64,000 bases of DNA from Psychrobacillus sp044762655 (GTDB taxonomy: Bacteria; Bacillota; Bacilli; Bacillales_A; Planococcaceae), in NCBI RefSeq assembly GCF_044762655.1, contig NZ_JBIWER010000003.1, positions 124,001 to 188,000 on the forward strand, given 5' to 3'. Below, in pieces: positions 16,848 through 24,794 of this stretch. The position numbers and the translations under genes were made by a program. The notes under the pieces were generated by a model. The model was not told where the DNA came from. It was given only the letters and a program-made list of their open reading frames with translations, and did no database searches. How positions within the stretch are numbered: position 1 is the stretch's first letter; each line of letters begins with the position of its first letter.

Positions 16848-16876
16848 GAAAAAGACATCCATAGCGGATGTCTTCC
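16848..16876 (-). terminator. Intrinsic terminator of sigA
   Basis: On the minus strand AAGACATCC pairs with GGATGTCTT around a short loop, followed by TTTTC, 5 nt after the sigA stop codon. Confidence 0.88.
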
Positions 16877-16880
16877 ATTC

Positions 16881-18005
16881 TTATTCTAAAAAGTCTTTCA
16901 GACGTTTACTTCTAGAAGGGTGTCGCAGTTTGCGCAAAGCTTTTGCCTCAATTTGACGAATACGCTCACGCGTTACTCCAAAAACTTTACCTACCTCTTC
17001 AAGCGTTCTTGTACGACCATCATCTAGACCGAAGCGTAAACGTAATACATTTTCTTCTCTGTCTGTAAGCGTATCTAAAACATCTTCTAATTGCTCTTTT
17101 AGAAGTTCATAAGCAGCGTGATCAGAAGGAGATTGTGCATCTGCATCTTCGATGAAATCACCTAAATGGGAATCATCCTCTTCCCCAATAGGAGTTTCTA
17201 AAGAAACTGGTTCTTGCGCAATTTTTAAGATTTCGCGAACTTTTTCTGCAGGCAAGTCCATTTCTTCTCCAATTTCTTCTGGAGAAGGCTCACGACCTAA
17301 ATCTTGCAATAATTGACGTTGAACACGTATTAGTTTATTTATGGTTTCTACCATATGCACTGGAATACGAATCGTTCTAGCTTGGTCAGCAATTGCACGA
17401 GTGATTGCCTGACGAATCCACCAAGTTGCATAAGTACTAAATTTGAACCCTTTACGATGATCAAATTTCTCTACCGCTTTGATGAGCCCCATGTTACCTT
17501 CTTGAATAAGGTCTAGAAATAACATGCCACGGCCAACATAACGTTTCGCAATACTTACAACTAAACGAAGGTTTGCTTCTGCTAGACGTTTTCTAGCTTC
17601 TTCATCCCCTTGCTCAATACGCTCAGCAAGAGCAACCTCTTCTGAAGCCTTAAGTAAGTCTACTCGACCAATTTCTTTTAAGTACATTCGAACAGGATCA
17701 TTAATCTTAACGCCAGGTGGAACACTTAAATCGTTTAAATCAAAAGTCTCTTCTTTCCCTTTCATTAAACGATCTAAATCCTCTTCGTCTCCATCTTTAC
17801 GGCTTAGTTCAATATTTCTACCTTCAAGATTATCGATAAATTCTTCGATTTGATCTGATTCTAATTCAAAAATAGCGAGCTTTTCTGCTATATCATGATA
17901 CGTTAGTTCACCATTTTTTTTACCTAATTCGATTAATTGTTTTTTTGCTTCTTCTAATGATAATTCAATATCTGTTTCTTTTGTGCGTTCAGACTTGTCC
18001 GCCAT
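16881..18005 (-). CDS. sigA: Primary sigma factor SigA (RpoD)
   Basis: A 374-residue housekeeping sigma-70 factor. Region 1.1 is at the N-terminus, and region 1.2 begins DPVRMYLKEIG (about 104). Regions 2.1-2.4 include RKGFKFSTYATWWIRQAI, which contacts the -10 element. Region 3 and region 4.2 (TLEEVGKVFGVTRERIRQIEAKALRKLRHP) recognise the -35. It lies 28 nt after dnaG in the classical dnaG-sigA operon. The -10/-35 elements called elsewhere in this window use its standard specificity. Confidence 0.98.
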   Translation of the reverse strand: MADKSERTKETDIELSLEEAKKQLIELGKKNGELTYHDIAEKLAIFELESDQIEEFIDNLEGRNIELSRKDGDEEDLDRLMKGKEETFDLNDLSVPPGVKINDPVRMYLKEIGRVDLLKASEEVALAERIEQGDEEARKRLAEANLRLVVSIAKRYVGRGMLFLDLIQEGNMGLIKAVEKFDHRKGFKFSTYATWWIRQAITRAIADQARTIRIPVHMVETINKLIRVQRQLLQDLGREPSPEEIGEEMDLPAEKVREILKIAQEPVSLETPIGEEDDSHLGDFIEDADAQSPSDHAAYELLKEQLEDVLDTLTDREENVLRLRFGLDDGRTRTLEEVGKVFGVTRERIRQIEAKALRKLRHPSRSKRLKDFLE

Positions 18006-18033
18006 AAGAATTCCTCCTTCTACTACCGGATAG

Positions 18034-19863
18034 TTACTCTAAAGTTTCCAACGACTTTTTTAACTGAATCGCTTCTTTAGCCAGCTCCAATGCCTTGGAA
18101 ATATCACTCATTTTCTCTGCTTCTTTTGCTTCATGTAACTTACGATTAATACGTAGTTCAATCCGGTATTTTCGTATATGGCGCAAACAGTCCATGACTT
18201 CCTCTGTCTCATGCTCTGGATCACGTTCTGCGAGCGCTGCTTCCATTACTATTTTTCTTAACTCTGCATCATTTAAAACTTCTAAAAAACGCTGATAATC
18301 TCCATCTGGATACTCTTCGTAAAATCCAGTTAAACGAACAAATACCACTTCATAAGCATCTCTGATAAAACATTGATCTTCCAAGTTTCTTCTTGCTATA
18401 TCAATTACACTAGGATTATGAAGCATATGGGACAGTAAAATTCGCTCCGCTCTTTCGTCTGCAGATATTGCTTTCTTTATCTTCGGAATTTCCGATTTAT
18501 TAGGAAGGGGTATAGAAGATTCCTGTTTAGATTGCTTTGCTTTTTTTCCGTGAATTTTACGTAAATGCTGGTAAATAGCTTCTTCAGATACATTTGTTTC
18601 TTGTGAGAGCTGACGAATATATAAATCACGTTCCACGGAAGAACTTCTATCACTCAGTATTTCCAATATCTCTTGGATATACTGTAAAGTATCATTTTCA
18701 TTATTAAAATTTTTGTCTCTTTTCGAAACAATCATCATAAATGATAAATAGGAATGCGGCTTCTCAATAATCTTAGTTCTAAATGCTTCTTCCCCGTAGT
18801 TATTAATGTAGTCATCTGGATCCATTGCATCTGGTATAATGGCAATTTCCGTTTGTATTTGCTTGGCCTGTAAAGCGGTAGAAGCTTTTTTCGCTGCTTC
18901 CATTCCGGCGCGGTCACCATCAAAACAAAGCGTAACTTGAGAAGTTAGTCTATTTAGTTTCGTTATATGAGAAGACGTCAAGGCGGTACCCATTGTTGCA
19001 ATTCCATTCTCAATACCAGCCTTAGATGCTGCAATTACGTCAAGAAAACCTTCAAAAACCACTACATTCCGTTGTTTTCGAATAGCTAATCTTGCTTTAT
19101 CTAAGTTATAGAGCACCTGGCTTTTTTGAAATATAGGAGACTCTGGGCTATTAAGATACTTCGCTTCGTTTTCATTCTTTTCGAGTATTCTACCGGAAAA
19201 AGCAATAACATGTCCTGTTTCATCAAAAACCGGAAACATTATTCTCCCACGAAACCGATCAAAATACTTTAATTCATTCTCTTTTCGGATAATAAGCCCA
19301 GTTTTCTCAATTTCTTGTAAATTCATACCTTTACGTTCAAGTAAGGTAGTTAAAGCATCCCATTTTGGTAAGGACCATCCGATTTTGTACTTTTCGATAA
19401 TCTCTTTCGAAAACCCTCTTTCCTCCAGATAATGTAAGGCATTTTCTCCTTCCTCGGTATGAAGCAGTAAATGATGAAAGTAATCACTTGCAAATTCATG
19501 TGCTTTTTTCATCAGAGAAACCTCTTTAGAGACAGGTTCTTTCGTCACTCTATCGTCCGAGGAACTTTCTTCAATAGTCAATCCAATTCGACTACCAAGT
19601 CTACTTACAGCATCTTGGAAGGAAAGATTTTCAATATCCATTAAAAATGTAATTACATTTCCACCCGCTCCACATCCAAAGCAATGAAAAATTTGCTTTT
19701 CATGTGTAACTGAAAAAGATGGCGTCTGTTCACCATGAAAAGGACATAAACCAAAGTAGTTTCGGCCTCTTTTAGTAAGTTGAACATATTCGCTTATGAC
19801 GTCGACAATATCATTGTTATTCCTAACTTGTTCGATTAACTCTTCTTCTATACGACCTGACAC
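18034..19863 (-). CDS. dnaG: DNA primase DnaG
   Basis: A 609-residue primase that makes RNA primers at the replication fork. The N-terminal zinc domain uses Cys40, His43, Cys61 and Cys64. The TOPRIM catalytic core has EGFLDVIAA (about 268-276) and CFDGDRAG (about 313-320). The C-terminal helicase-binding domain (about 480-609) contacts DnaB. Translation starts at GTG 19863. It is upstream of sigA in the conserved macromolecular synthesis operon. The upstream 220 bp (19864-20083) is very AT-rich and holds no gene I can support. Confidence 0.97.
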   Translation of the reverse strand: MSGRIEEELIEQVRNNNDIVDVISEYVQLTKRGRNYFGLCPFHGEQTPSFSVTHEKQIFHCFGCGAGGNVITFLMDIENLSFQDAVSRLGSRIGLTIEESSSDDRVTKEPVSKEVSLMKKAHEFASDYFHHLLLHTEEGENALHYLEERGFSKEIIEKYKIGWSLPKWDALTTLLERKGMNLQEIEKTGLIIRKENELKYFDRFRGRIMFPVFDETGHVIAFSGRILEKNENEAKYLNSPESPIFQKSQVLYNLDKARLAIRKQRNVVVFEGFLDVIAASKAGIENGIATMGTALTSSHITKLNRLTSQVTLCFDGDRAGMEAAKKASTALQAKQIQTEIAIIPDAMDPDDYINNYGEEAFRTKIIEKPHSYLSFMMIVSKRDKNFNNENDTLQYIQEILEILSDRSSSVERDLYIRQLSQETNVSEEAIYQHLRKIHGKKAKQSKQESSIPLPNKSEIPKIKKAISADERAERILLSHMLHNPSVIDIARRNLEDQCFIRDAYEVVFVRLTGFYEEYPDGDYQRFLEVLNDAELRKIVMEAALAERDPEHETEEVMDCLRHIRKYRIELRINRKLHEAKEAEKMSDISKALELAKEAIQLKKSLETLE

Positions 19864-20036
19864 TTTTTCACCATCTTTACTTGCTCTACTTTAATAATTC
19901 GTGAAAGGAAAGAAAAATCCTGCAAGAATCGACAAAAAATCATATAAATAATCTAATAAATATTATTTTCCACAAATAACTATTATAAAACATTTTAAAC
20001 TATTAATCTATACTTTATTTATTCGATAAACAATAG

Positions 20037-20072
20037 AAAAAACCTTTTCACAATCGTGAATCGGCTTAAAAA
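20037..20072 (-). terminator. Intrinsic terminator of the ccpN-yqfL operon
   Basis: On the minus strand AAGCCGATTCAC pairs imperfectly with GTGAAAAGGTT, followed by TTTTTTC, just downstream of the yqfL stop codon. Confidence 0.65.
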
Positions 20073-20083
20073 ATTTTTCTACA

Positions 20084-20893
20084 TTATTTTTGTTGAATAT
20101 GATTAATTACTACATTAGCAGTCTCTTCAACAGCTCTGTTTGTTACATCAATTACGATACAACCGATTTTCTTAGCAATTTTCTCGAAGTGGAGAATTTC
20201 TTCATTGATTCTTTCTATTTTAGCATAACTTGCATCATCATTTAAACCAATTGCTTTCAGTCTTTCTTTTCTAATAGAATTTAGTTTATCTGGAGTAATG
20301 ACTAACCCCACACATTTTGCCGGGTCTACTTGAAATAGTTGCTCAGGTGGTTCTACTTCCGGAACAAGCGGAACGTTCGCTACTTTGAATCTTTTATTTG
20401 CCAAATACTGTGACAATGGTGTTTTAGAAGTTCTAGATACTCCAATAAGAACTATATCAGCTTGGAGTAAACCTCTAGGATCTCGCCCATCGTCATATTT
20501 TACCGCAAATTCAATTGCTTCTATTTTTTTAAAGTAGTCTTCATCTAACTTCCTTACTAAACCAGGTTCTTCGAAAGGTTTTTCATCTAACTCTTTTTCA
20601 AATAGATTAATAACCGGTCCTATTAAATCAACAGACTCTAAATTGTATAAATTACAATACTCTATTAATGCTTGACGCATTTGAGTTTGCACAAGTGTAT
20701 ACAGGATTATTGCCCCTTGCTCTTTAGCAAGCTCGGTAATTTCTTTAATATGGTCTAACGAATCAATATGAGTAAATCTCTTAATTTTAGTACGCTGTAG
20801 ACCAGGTCTAAACTGACTTATTGCCGCTTTTGCTACTAGTTCGCCCGTTTCTCCTATTGAATCCGAGACTATAAACAGGTTTAGCATTTTCAT
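20084..20893 (-). CDS. yqfL: Pyruvate, phosphate dikinase regulatory protein family (PSRP, DUF299), YqfL
   Basis: A 269-residue member of the bifunctional kinase/pyrophosphorylase family that switches PPDK or PEP synthase by phosphorylation of a threonine. The hallmark N-terminus FIVSDSIGETGE is present, as is the P-loop GVSRTSKTPL (151-160). It is directly downstream of ccpN (11-nt gap), as in B. subtilis, where YqfL is a positive modulator of CcpN activity. No PPDK gene is in the window. The regulatory link to CcpN is known for the family, not shown here. Confidence 0.93.
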   Translation of the reverse strand: MKMLNLFIVSDSIGETGELVAKAAISQFRPGLQRTKIKRFTHIDSLDHIKEITELAKEQGAIILYTLVQTQMRQALIEYCNLYNLESVDLIGPVINLFEKELDEKPFEEPGLVRKLDEDYFKKIEAIEFAVKYDDGRDPRGLLQADIVLIGVSRTSKTPLSQYLANKRFKVANVPLVPEVEPPEQLFQVDPAKCVGLVITPDKLNSIRKERLKAIGLNDDASYAKIERINEEILHFEKIAKKIGCIVIDVTNRAVEETANVVINHIQQK

Positions 20894-20904
20894 CGTTTCA
20901 CTCC

Positions 20905-21543
20905 CTATAGATCATGGTCATCGGCTAATGATAAAAAGGCCCGAGTAATATTCGTTTTTGTAATTCTACCAATCACTTCTAACCCATCTTTTCCTTCTTT
21001 TACAACTGGTAAAGAATCAATTTGACGATTCATCAACTTTTTGGCCACTTCAAAAAGTGTATCCTCTTTCAAACAATACGTGATATTAGGCATTCTTGTC
21101 ATAATCATATGTACTGGAATTTTGTTCAAATCTTGGTTACCAATACTTGTTCGTAAAAAGTCTTTTCTTGAAAGAACTCCTGAAAGCATTGAATTTTTAT
21201 CTAATACAAATAATGACCCTACATCCTCTAAAAACATATGGCATATAGCATCATACACCGTCATACTTTCATCAACAACTGCAGGTATTGATTGAAAATC
21301 CTTCACCATCATTTGCGCTATATTATCTGAAATTGCTTGGCTTGTTTTTTTGCCAGAATAAAAGTAACCAACACGTGGACGAGCATCTAAAAAACCTGCC
21401 ATCGTTAATATAGCTAGATCTGGACGTAAAGTCGATCTAGTTAAATTAAGTCGTTCTGCAATTTGTTCGCCAGTGATAGGACCATTCCCTTTTACAATGT
21501 CCAAAATTTCATTTTGCCGTTTGTTGAGTTCGATTGGACTCAC
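20905..21543 (-). CDS. ccpN: CcpN-type transcriptional repressor (HTH plus two CBS domains)
   Basis: A 212-residue repressor. The N-terminal helix-turn-helix (about residues 1-65, ITGEQIAERLNLTRSTLRPDLAIL) is followed by two CBS domains (about 75-140 and 145-210) that sense nucleotides. In B. subtilis CcpN represses gapB and pckA under glycolytic conditions. It starts at GTG 21543 with a close-spaced GAGG. It forms an operon with yqfL and diverges from the glyQS T-box leader. Confidence 0.92.
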   Translation of the reverse strand: MSPIELNKRQNEILDIVKGNGPITGEQIAERLNLTRSTLRPDLAILTMAGFLDARPRVGYFYSGKKTSQAISDNIAQMMVKDFQSIPAVVDESMTVYDAICHMFLEDVGSLFVLDKNSMLSGVLSRKDFLRTSIGNQDLNKIPVHMIMTRMPNITYCLKEDTLFEVAKKLMNRQIDSLPVVKEGKDGLEVIGRITKTNITRAFLSLADDHDL

Positions 21544-21597
21544 CGCCTCAAAGTGTTATACTTAATACTAAATTATTATATACTAATTTATAGATGA

Positions 21598-21626
21598 TTG
21601 CGAAGTAAAGTGGCTCATGATACAAT
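21598..21626 (+). promoter_or_regulatory. Sigma-A promoter of glyQS leader
   Basis: TTGCGA (21598-21603) and TACAAT (21621-21626) with a 17-nt spacer, directly before the T-box leader. Confidence 0.7.
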
Positions 21627-21639
21627 AGCAACATATGAT

Positions 21640-21836
21640 GAAGCGTTGAAGAGCATTATAAGTACTACACCGTAAGCGAGTGGGGATAGTGAAAGCCCAC
21701 ACTGTAGGAAAACGGCAGCTCAGAGCTTTTGCTTTTAAAGAGGATTGTTTTTTAACAATCAATCGGGGTGGAACCGCGGGTTAATAACTCGTCCCCGGGC
21801 ATTTATTGCCCGGAGACGAGTTATTTTGTTTTCCGG
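21640..21836 (+). ncRNA. Glycine T-box leader controlling glyQS
   Basis: A T-box riboswitch. Stem I is closed by GAGC (about 21650) and GCTC (about 21720). The specifier loop holds GGC (21714-21716), a glycine codon. The T-box GGTGGAACCGCGG (about 21767-21779) pairs with uncharged tRNA-Gly CCA ends. A strong terminator (AATAACTCGTC...GACGAGTTATTTTG, about 21783-21832) forms when tRNA is charged. Specifier, T-box and gene agree, so the ligand is tRNA-Gly. Confidence 0.95.
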
Positions 21837-21864
21837 GTTAATTATATTAAATGGAGGGATTTAA

Positions 21865-23247
21865 ATGACAATTACAATGGAAAACGTAGTTAGTTTAGCA
21901 AAACAAAGAGGTTTTGTATTTCCTGGCTCTGAAATTTATGGAGGTCTAGCGAATACATGGGATTACGGTCCTCTTGGTGTGGAATTGAAAAACAACATCA
22001 AAAAAGCTTGGTGGAAAAAGTTTGTTCAAGAATCACCATATAACGTAGGTTTAGATGCAGCTATTTTGATGAATCCAAAAACTTGGGTAGCGTCTGGTCA
22101 TATTGGCAATTTTAATGATCCTATGATTGATTGTAAAAAGTGTAAGTCACGTCACCGCGTCGATAAAATTATTGAAGATGCACTAGATAAAAAAGGTATT
22201 GAAATGGTTATTGACGGTCTTTCATTCGAGAAAATGGAAGAGATCATGAAAGAACATAATGTTGTTTGTCCATCATGTGGTGCTTTCGATTATACTGAAA
22301 TTCGTCAATTCAATTTAATGTTCAAAACCTTCCAAGGTGTTACAGAAGCTTCTACAAACGAAATCTTCCTACGCCCTGAAACTGCCCAAGGTATTTTTGT
22401 AAACTACAAAAATGTTCAACGTTCTATGCGCAAAAAAATGCCTTTCGGAATTGCACAGGTAGGTAAAAGTTTCCGTAACGAAATAACACCTGGTAACTTC
22501 ACATTTCGTACTAGAGAGTTCGAACAAATGGAACTTGAATTTTTCTGTAAACCTGGCGAAGATATGGAATGGTTTGAATTCTGGCGTAATTATTGTAAAG
22601 AATGGCTTTTAAACTTAGGTGTGTCGGAGGATTCTATTCGTTTACGTGATCATTCAGAAGACGAACTTTCTCATTACTCCAATGCAACAACGGATATAGA
22701 ATATAAATTCCCATTCGGTTGGGGAGAGCTTTGGGGTATTGCAGATAGAACCGATTTTGATTTAAAACAGCATATGGAGCATTCCGGGGAAGATTTCAAT
22801 TATATTGACCCAGTTACAAACGAACGTTATGTACCGTACTGTATTGAACCATCTTTAGGAGCTGACCGTGTAACATTAGCATTCCTTTGTGAAGCATTTG
22901 ATGAAGAGGAATTAGAAGGTGGAGATGTCCGTACAGTTTTACGCTTCCACCCTGCATTAGCACCAGTTAAAGCAGCAATTTTACCACTTTCTAAGAAACT
23001 GTCTGAAGGTGCAACAGCTTTATTCTCAGATTTAAGCAAGCACTTCATGGTCGATTACGATGAATCTCAATCTATCGGTAAACGCTACCGTCGACAAGAT
23101 GAGATCGGTACACCATTCTGTATCACATATGACTTCGATTCAGAAACAGATGGCCAAGTTACAGTACGTCATCGTGATTCCATGGAACAAACAAGAATGC
23201 CAATTGCTGATGTAAAGGCGTTTTTAGAAGAGCAATTACAATTTTAA
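21865..23247 (+). CDS. glyQS: Glycyl-tRNA synthetase, single-chain alpha2 type
   Basis: A 460-residue class II aminoacyl-tRNA synthetase charging tRNA-Gly. It is the homodimeric type (as in staphylococci and Thermus), not the alpha2-beta2 GlyQ/GlyS type of B. subtilis. Recognisable parts are the start GFVFPGSEIYGG, motif 2 around GKSFRNEITPG...FRTREFEQMELEFF (about 195-225), CxxC pairs in CKKCKSRHRVDK and CPSCGAF, and a C-terminal anticodon-binding domain (about 360-460). The start follows GGAGGG. Expression is set by the glycine T-box leader. Confidence 0.97.
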   Translation: MTITMENVVSLAKQRGFVFPGSEIYGGLANTWDYGPLGVELKNNIKKAWWKKFVQESPYNVGLDAAILMNPKTWVASGHIGNFNDPMIDCKKCKSRHRVDKIIEDALDKKGIEMVIDGLSFEKMEEIMKEHNVVCPSCGAFDYTEIRQFNLMFKTFQGVTEASTNEIFLRPETAQGIFVNYKNVQRSMRKKMPFGIAQVGKSFRNEITPGNFTFRTREFEQMELEFFCKPGEDMEWFEFWRNYCKEWLLNLGVSEDSIRLRDHSEDELSHYSNATTDIEYKFPFGWGELWGIADRTDFDLKQHMEHSGEDFNYIDPVTNERYVPYCIEPSLGADRVTLAFLCEAFDEEELEGGDVRTVLRFHPALAPVKAAILPLSKKLSEGATALFSDLSKHFMVDYDESQSIGKRYRRQDEIGTPFCITYDFDSETDGQVTVRHRDSMEQTRMPIADVKAFLEEQLQF

Positions 23248-23308
23248 TAATTAAATGATTTCGCAATCTAACAAGTCACTTTTTGAGTGAGAAAATATTC
23301 AATTATAA

Positions 23309-23350
23309 ACGCCAGGATGATGTTCATTACGTTGAACAACATCCTGGCGT
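23309..23350. repeat. Long perfect-like inverted repeat downstream of glyQS
   Basis: ACGCCAGGATG-A-TGTTCA pairs with TGAACA-A-CATCCTGGCGT: about 17 pairs with one A/A mismatch and a 5-6 nt loop. There is no T-run on either side, so it is not a standard intrinsic terminator, though it may still stop or stabilise the glyQS transcript. Confidence 0.6.
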
Positions 23351-23603
23351 CTTACGTTGCCTTTAAGAAGAAGAATCAATCCATTGAGATGCTATCTACA
23401 CAGATGTGCGCTGCCTCACGCAACACATGAGCCATAAAGGATAGTCTATTGCGCCAGTTCATCCTTTATGAAGTCACATTCTTCGCGCTCACACGGCTTG
23501 TTAGTCCCACATCCTATTTACCACTAGAAAATTAGAATTCACTCTCTAAAAAGACGCAATGCTTTTATAACACTTACTCTGCTAAATCTTAAATTTAAGA
23601 ACT
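23351..23603. other. Gene-free stretch between glyQS hairpin and repeat R1 copy C
   Basis: No reading frame with a ribosome-binding site is visible. It contains a 10-bp perfect inverted repeat (CATAAAGGAT 23433-23442 with ATCCTTTATG 23461-23470) and a GC-richer patch near 23405-23425. The last 35 bp (TTATAACACTTACTCTGC...) resemble the sequence before copy D, which extends the tandem duplication. Otherwise unexplained. Confidence 0.5.
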
Positions 23604-23742
23604 ACTCATTTATTGATTGGAGTGTAACGCGGCGACTCCAGCGGGAACAGCACGAGCTGAAAGCCCAGCAGGAACAAAGTGACGAGGAGATTGAAGCCGT
23701 GCCCGCGGAAAGCGTCCGCGTGAAACGGAAATCACAGTGTTA
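23604..23742 (+). repeat. GC-rich intergenic repeat R1, copy C (full)
   Basis: Reads ATTGATTGGAGTGTAACGCGG...GACTCCAGCGGGA...CCCGCGGAAAGCGTCCGCGT...AATCACAG. Arm ACGCGG (23627-23632) pairs with CCGCGT (23716-23721), and GCGGG pairs with CCCGC inside it. It is much more GC-rich than its surroundings. It forms a tandem pair with copy D, about 209 bp apart. Confidence 0.85.
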
Positions 23743-23811
23743 TTTTCTCTACAATTATTTAGATAACTTCATAATCATTTTTTTATAACACTAACTTTGC
23801 ACAACGTTAAT

Positions 23812-23935
23812 TACTCATTTATTGATTGGAGTGTAACGCGGCGACTCCAGTGGGAACAGCGTTAGGGGAAGCGAGGAGGCTGAGGCAACGCCCGCGGAAA
23901 GCGTCCGCGTGAAACGGAAATCATAGTATTACTAA
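23812..23935 (+). repeat. GC-rich intergenic repeat R1, copy D (shorter apical part)
   Basis: Same ends as copy C (TTGATTGGAGTGTAACGCGG...GGAAAGCGTCCGCGTGAAACGG) but the inner part is shorter (GGGGAAGCGAGGAGGCTGAGG). Arm 23836-23841 pairs with 23905-23910. An AGTGGG in place of AGCGGG keeps pairing to CCCGC through G-U. Confidence 0.85.
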
Positions 23936-23966
23936 CTATTCTTTGATACATTTCTATATAAAAAAT

Positions 23967-24014
23967 AAAAAAATCCAAGCCCAAAGAGTTATTCTTCTTC
24001 GGGACTTGGATTTT
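23967..24014 (-). terminator. Terminator overlapping the end of recO
   Basis: On the minus strand AAAATCCAAGTCCC within the last recO codons pairs with GGGCTTGGATTTTTTT after the stop. The T-run follows. It ends the phoH-to-recO transcript. Confidence 0.8.
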
Positions 24015-24777
24015 CTGTTTTAGGAGGGAAAAACTCTGGGGTTTTCTCCATTTGATCTAAAAAACTTTGTGACTTTAATCGTATTCCGACTTGTTCACTA
24101 TAAATAGTTCGAACAATTTTTTTGATAAAGCCCTTCGTTTCTTTTTTGAGTGTCAGCTTACCTACTTGGTCAATAGGAACTGTATAAAAGGTTCGAATAA
24201 GCTTCACTTGAGATGGAGAAAGTCTTATAATATATGGGTCAATTGAAAAACATCGATGACACAAAAAACCTATTTGAGAAAAAGAAAAGGCAAATTCTCC
24301 ATCAGTTGCCCCACAATTGGTACATTGATGGAGCGTCGGATAAATACCTGCTGTAGGCAGAAGCTTCCATTCCACAAACAAACTTATAGCCTCTGGATCA
24401 TATTCTTCTGAAATCGCATGTAACGCTTGCTGCAAAATTTCAAATAAATGTGGCTTCGGCGATTCATCATCGATTAACTTATCTACCAATTCCATAATAA
24501 AACTTGCATATGCAGTAGCAAATATATCTTCTCTAATAGACCTCATCGAGTCAATAATTTCACCTTGCTGCAAAGTACCCATGCCTCTTCCTTGCTGAAT
24601 CAAAAAATAGCCGTACGTAAAAGGCTGTGAGATAGAGGCTAAACGGCTCGTTGGTTTTTTTGCCCCTCGAGCCATCGCTGCTCTTTTCCCTAATTCACGT
24701 GAAAAAATGGTAACGATTTTGTTAGATTCGCCATAAGAAGAAGCCCGTAAGACAATACCCTCTACTTTTTGTAGCAA
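23989..24777 (-). CDS. recO: DNA repair protein RecO
   Basis: A 262-residue recombination mediator that helps load RecA on SSB-coated DNA with RecR/RecF. The N-terminal OB fold is about residues 1-80 (VEGIVLRASSYGESNKIVTIF), and the helical C-terminal part contains a four-cysteine zinc site (CTNC about residue 149 and CHRC about residue 170). It starts at TTG 24777 behind GGGGAG and follows era by 17 nt. The small yqzL gene that sits here in B. subtilis is absent. Confidence 0.95.
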   Translation of the reverse strand: MLQKVEGIVLRASSYGESNKIVTIFSRELGKRAAMARGAKKPTSRLASISQPFTYGYFLIQQGRGMGTLQQGEIIDSMRSIREDIFATAYASFIMELVDKLIDDESPKPHLFEILQQALHAISEEYDPEAISLFVEWKLLPTAGIYPTLHQCTNCGATDGEFAFSFSQIGFLCHRCFSIDPYIIRLSPSQVKLIRTFYTVPIDQVGKLTLKKETKGFIKKIVRTIYSEQVGIRLKSQSFLDQMEKTPEFFPPKTENPSPEEE

Positions 24778-24794
24778 TTGTCTCCCCTTCTTTC

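Noticed and set aside
23405..23425. Possible tRNA-like or small RNA structure (GTGCGCTGCCTCACGCAACAC)
   Set aside because: Pairing is short and imperfect, and there is no cloverleaf, promoter or terminator.
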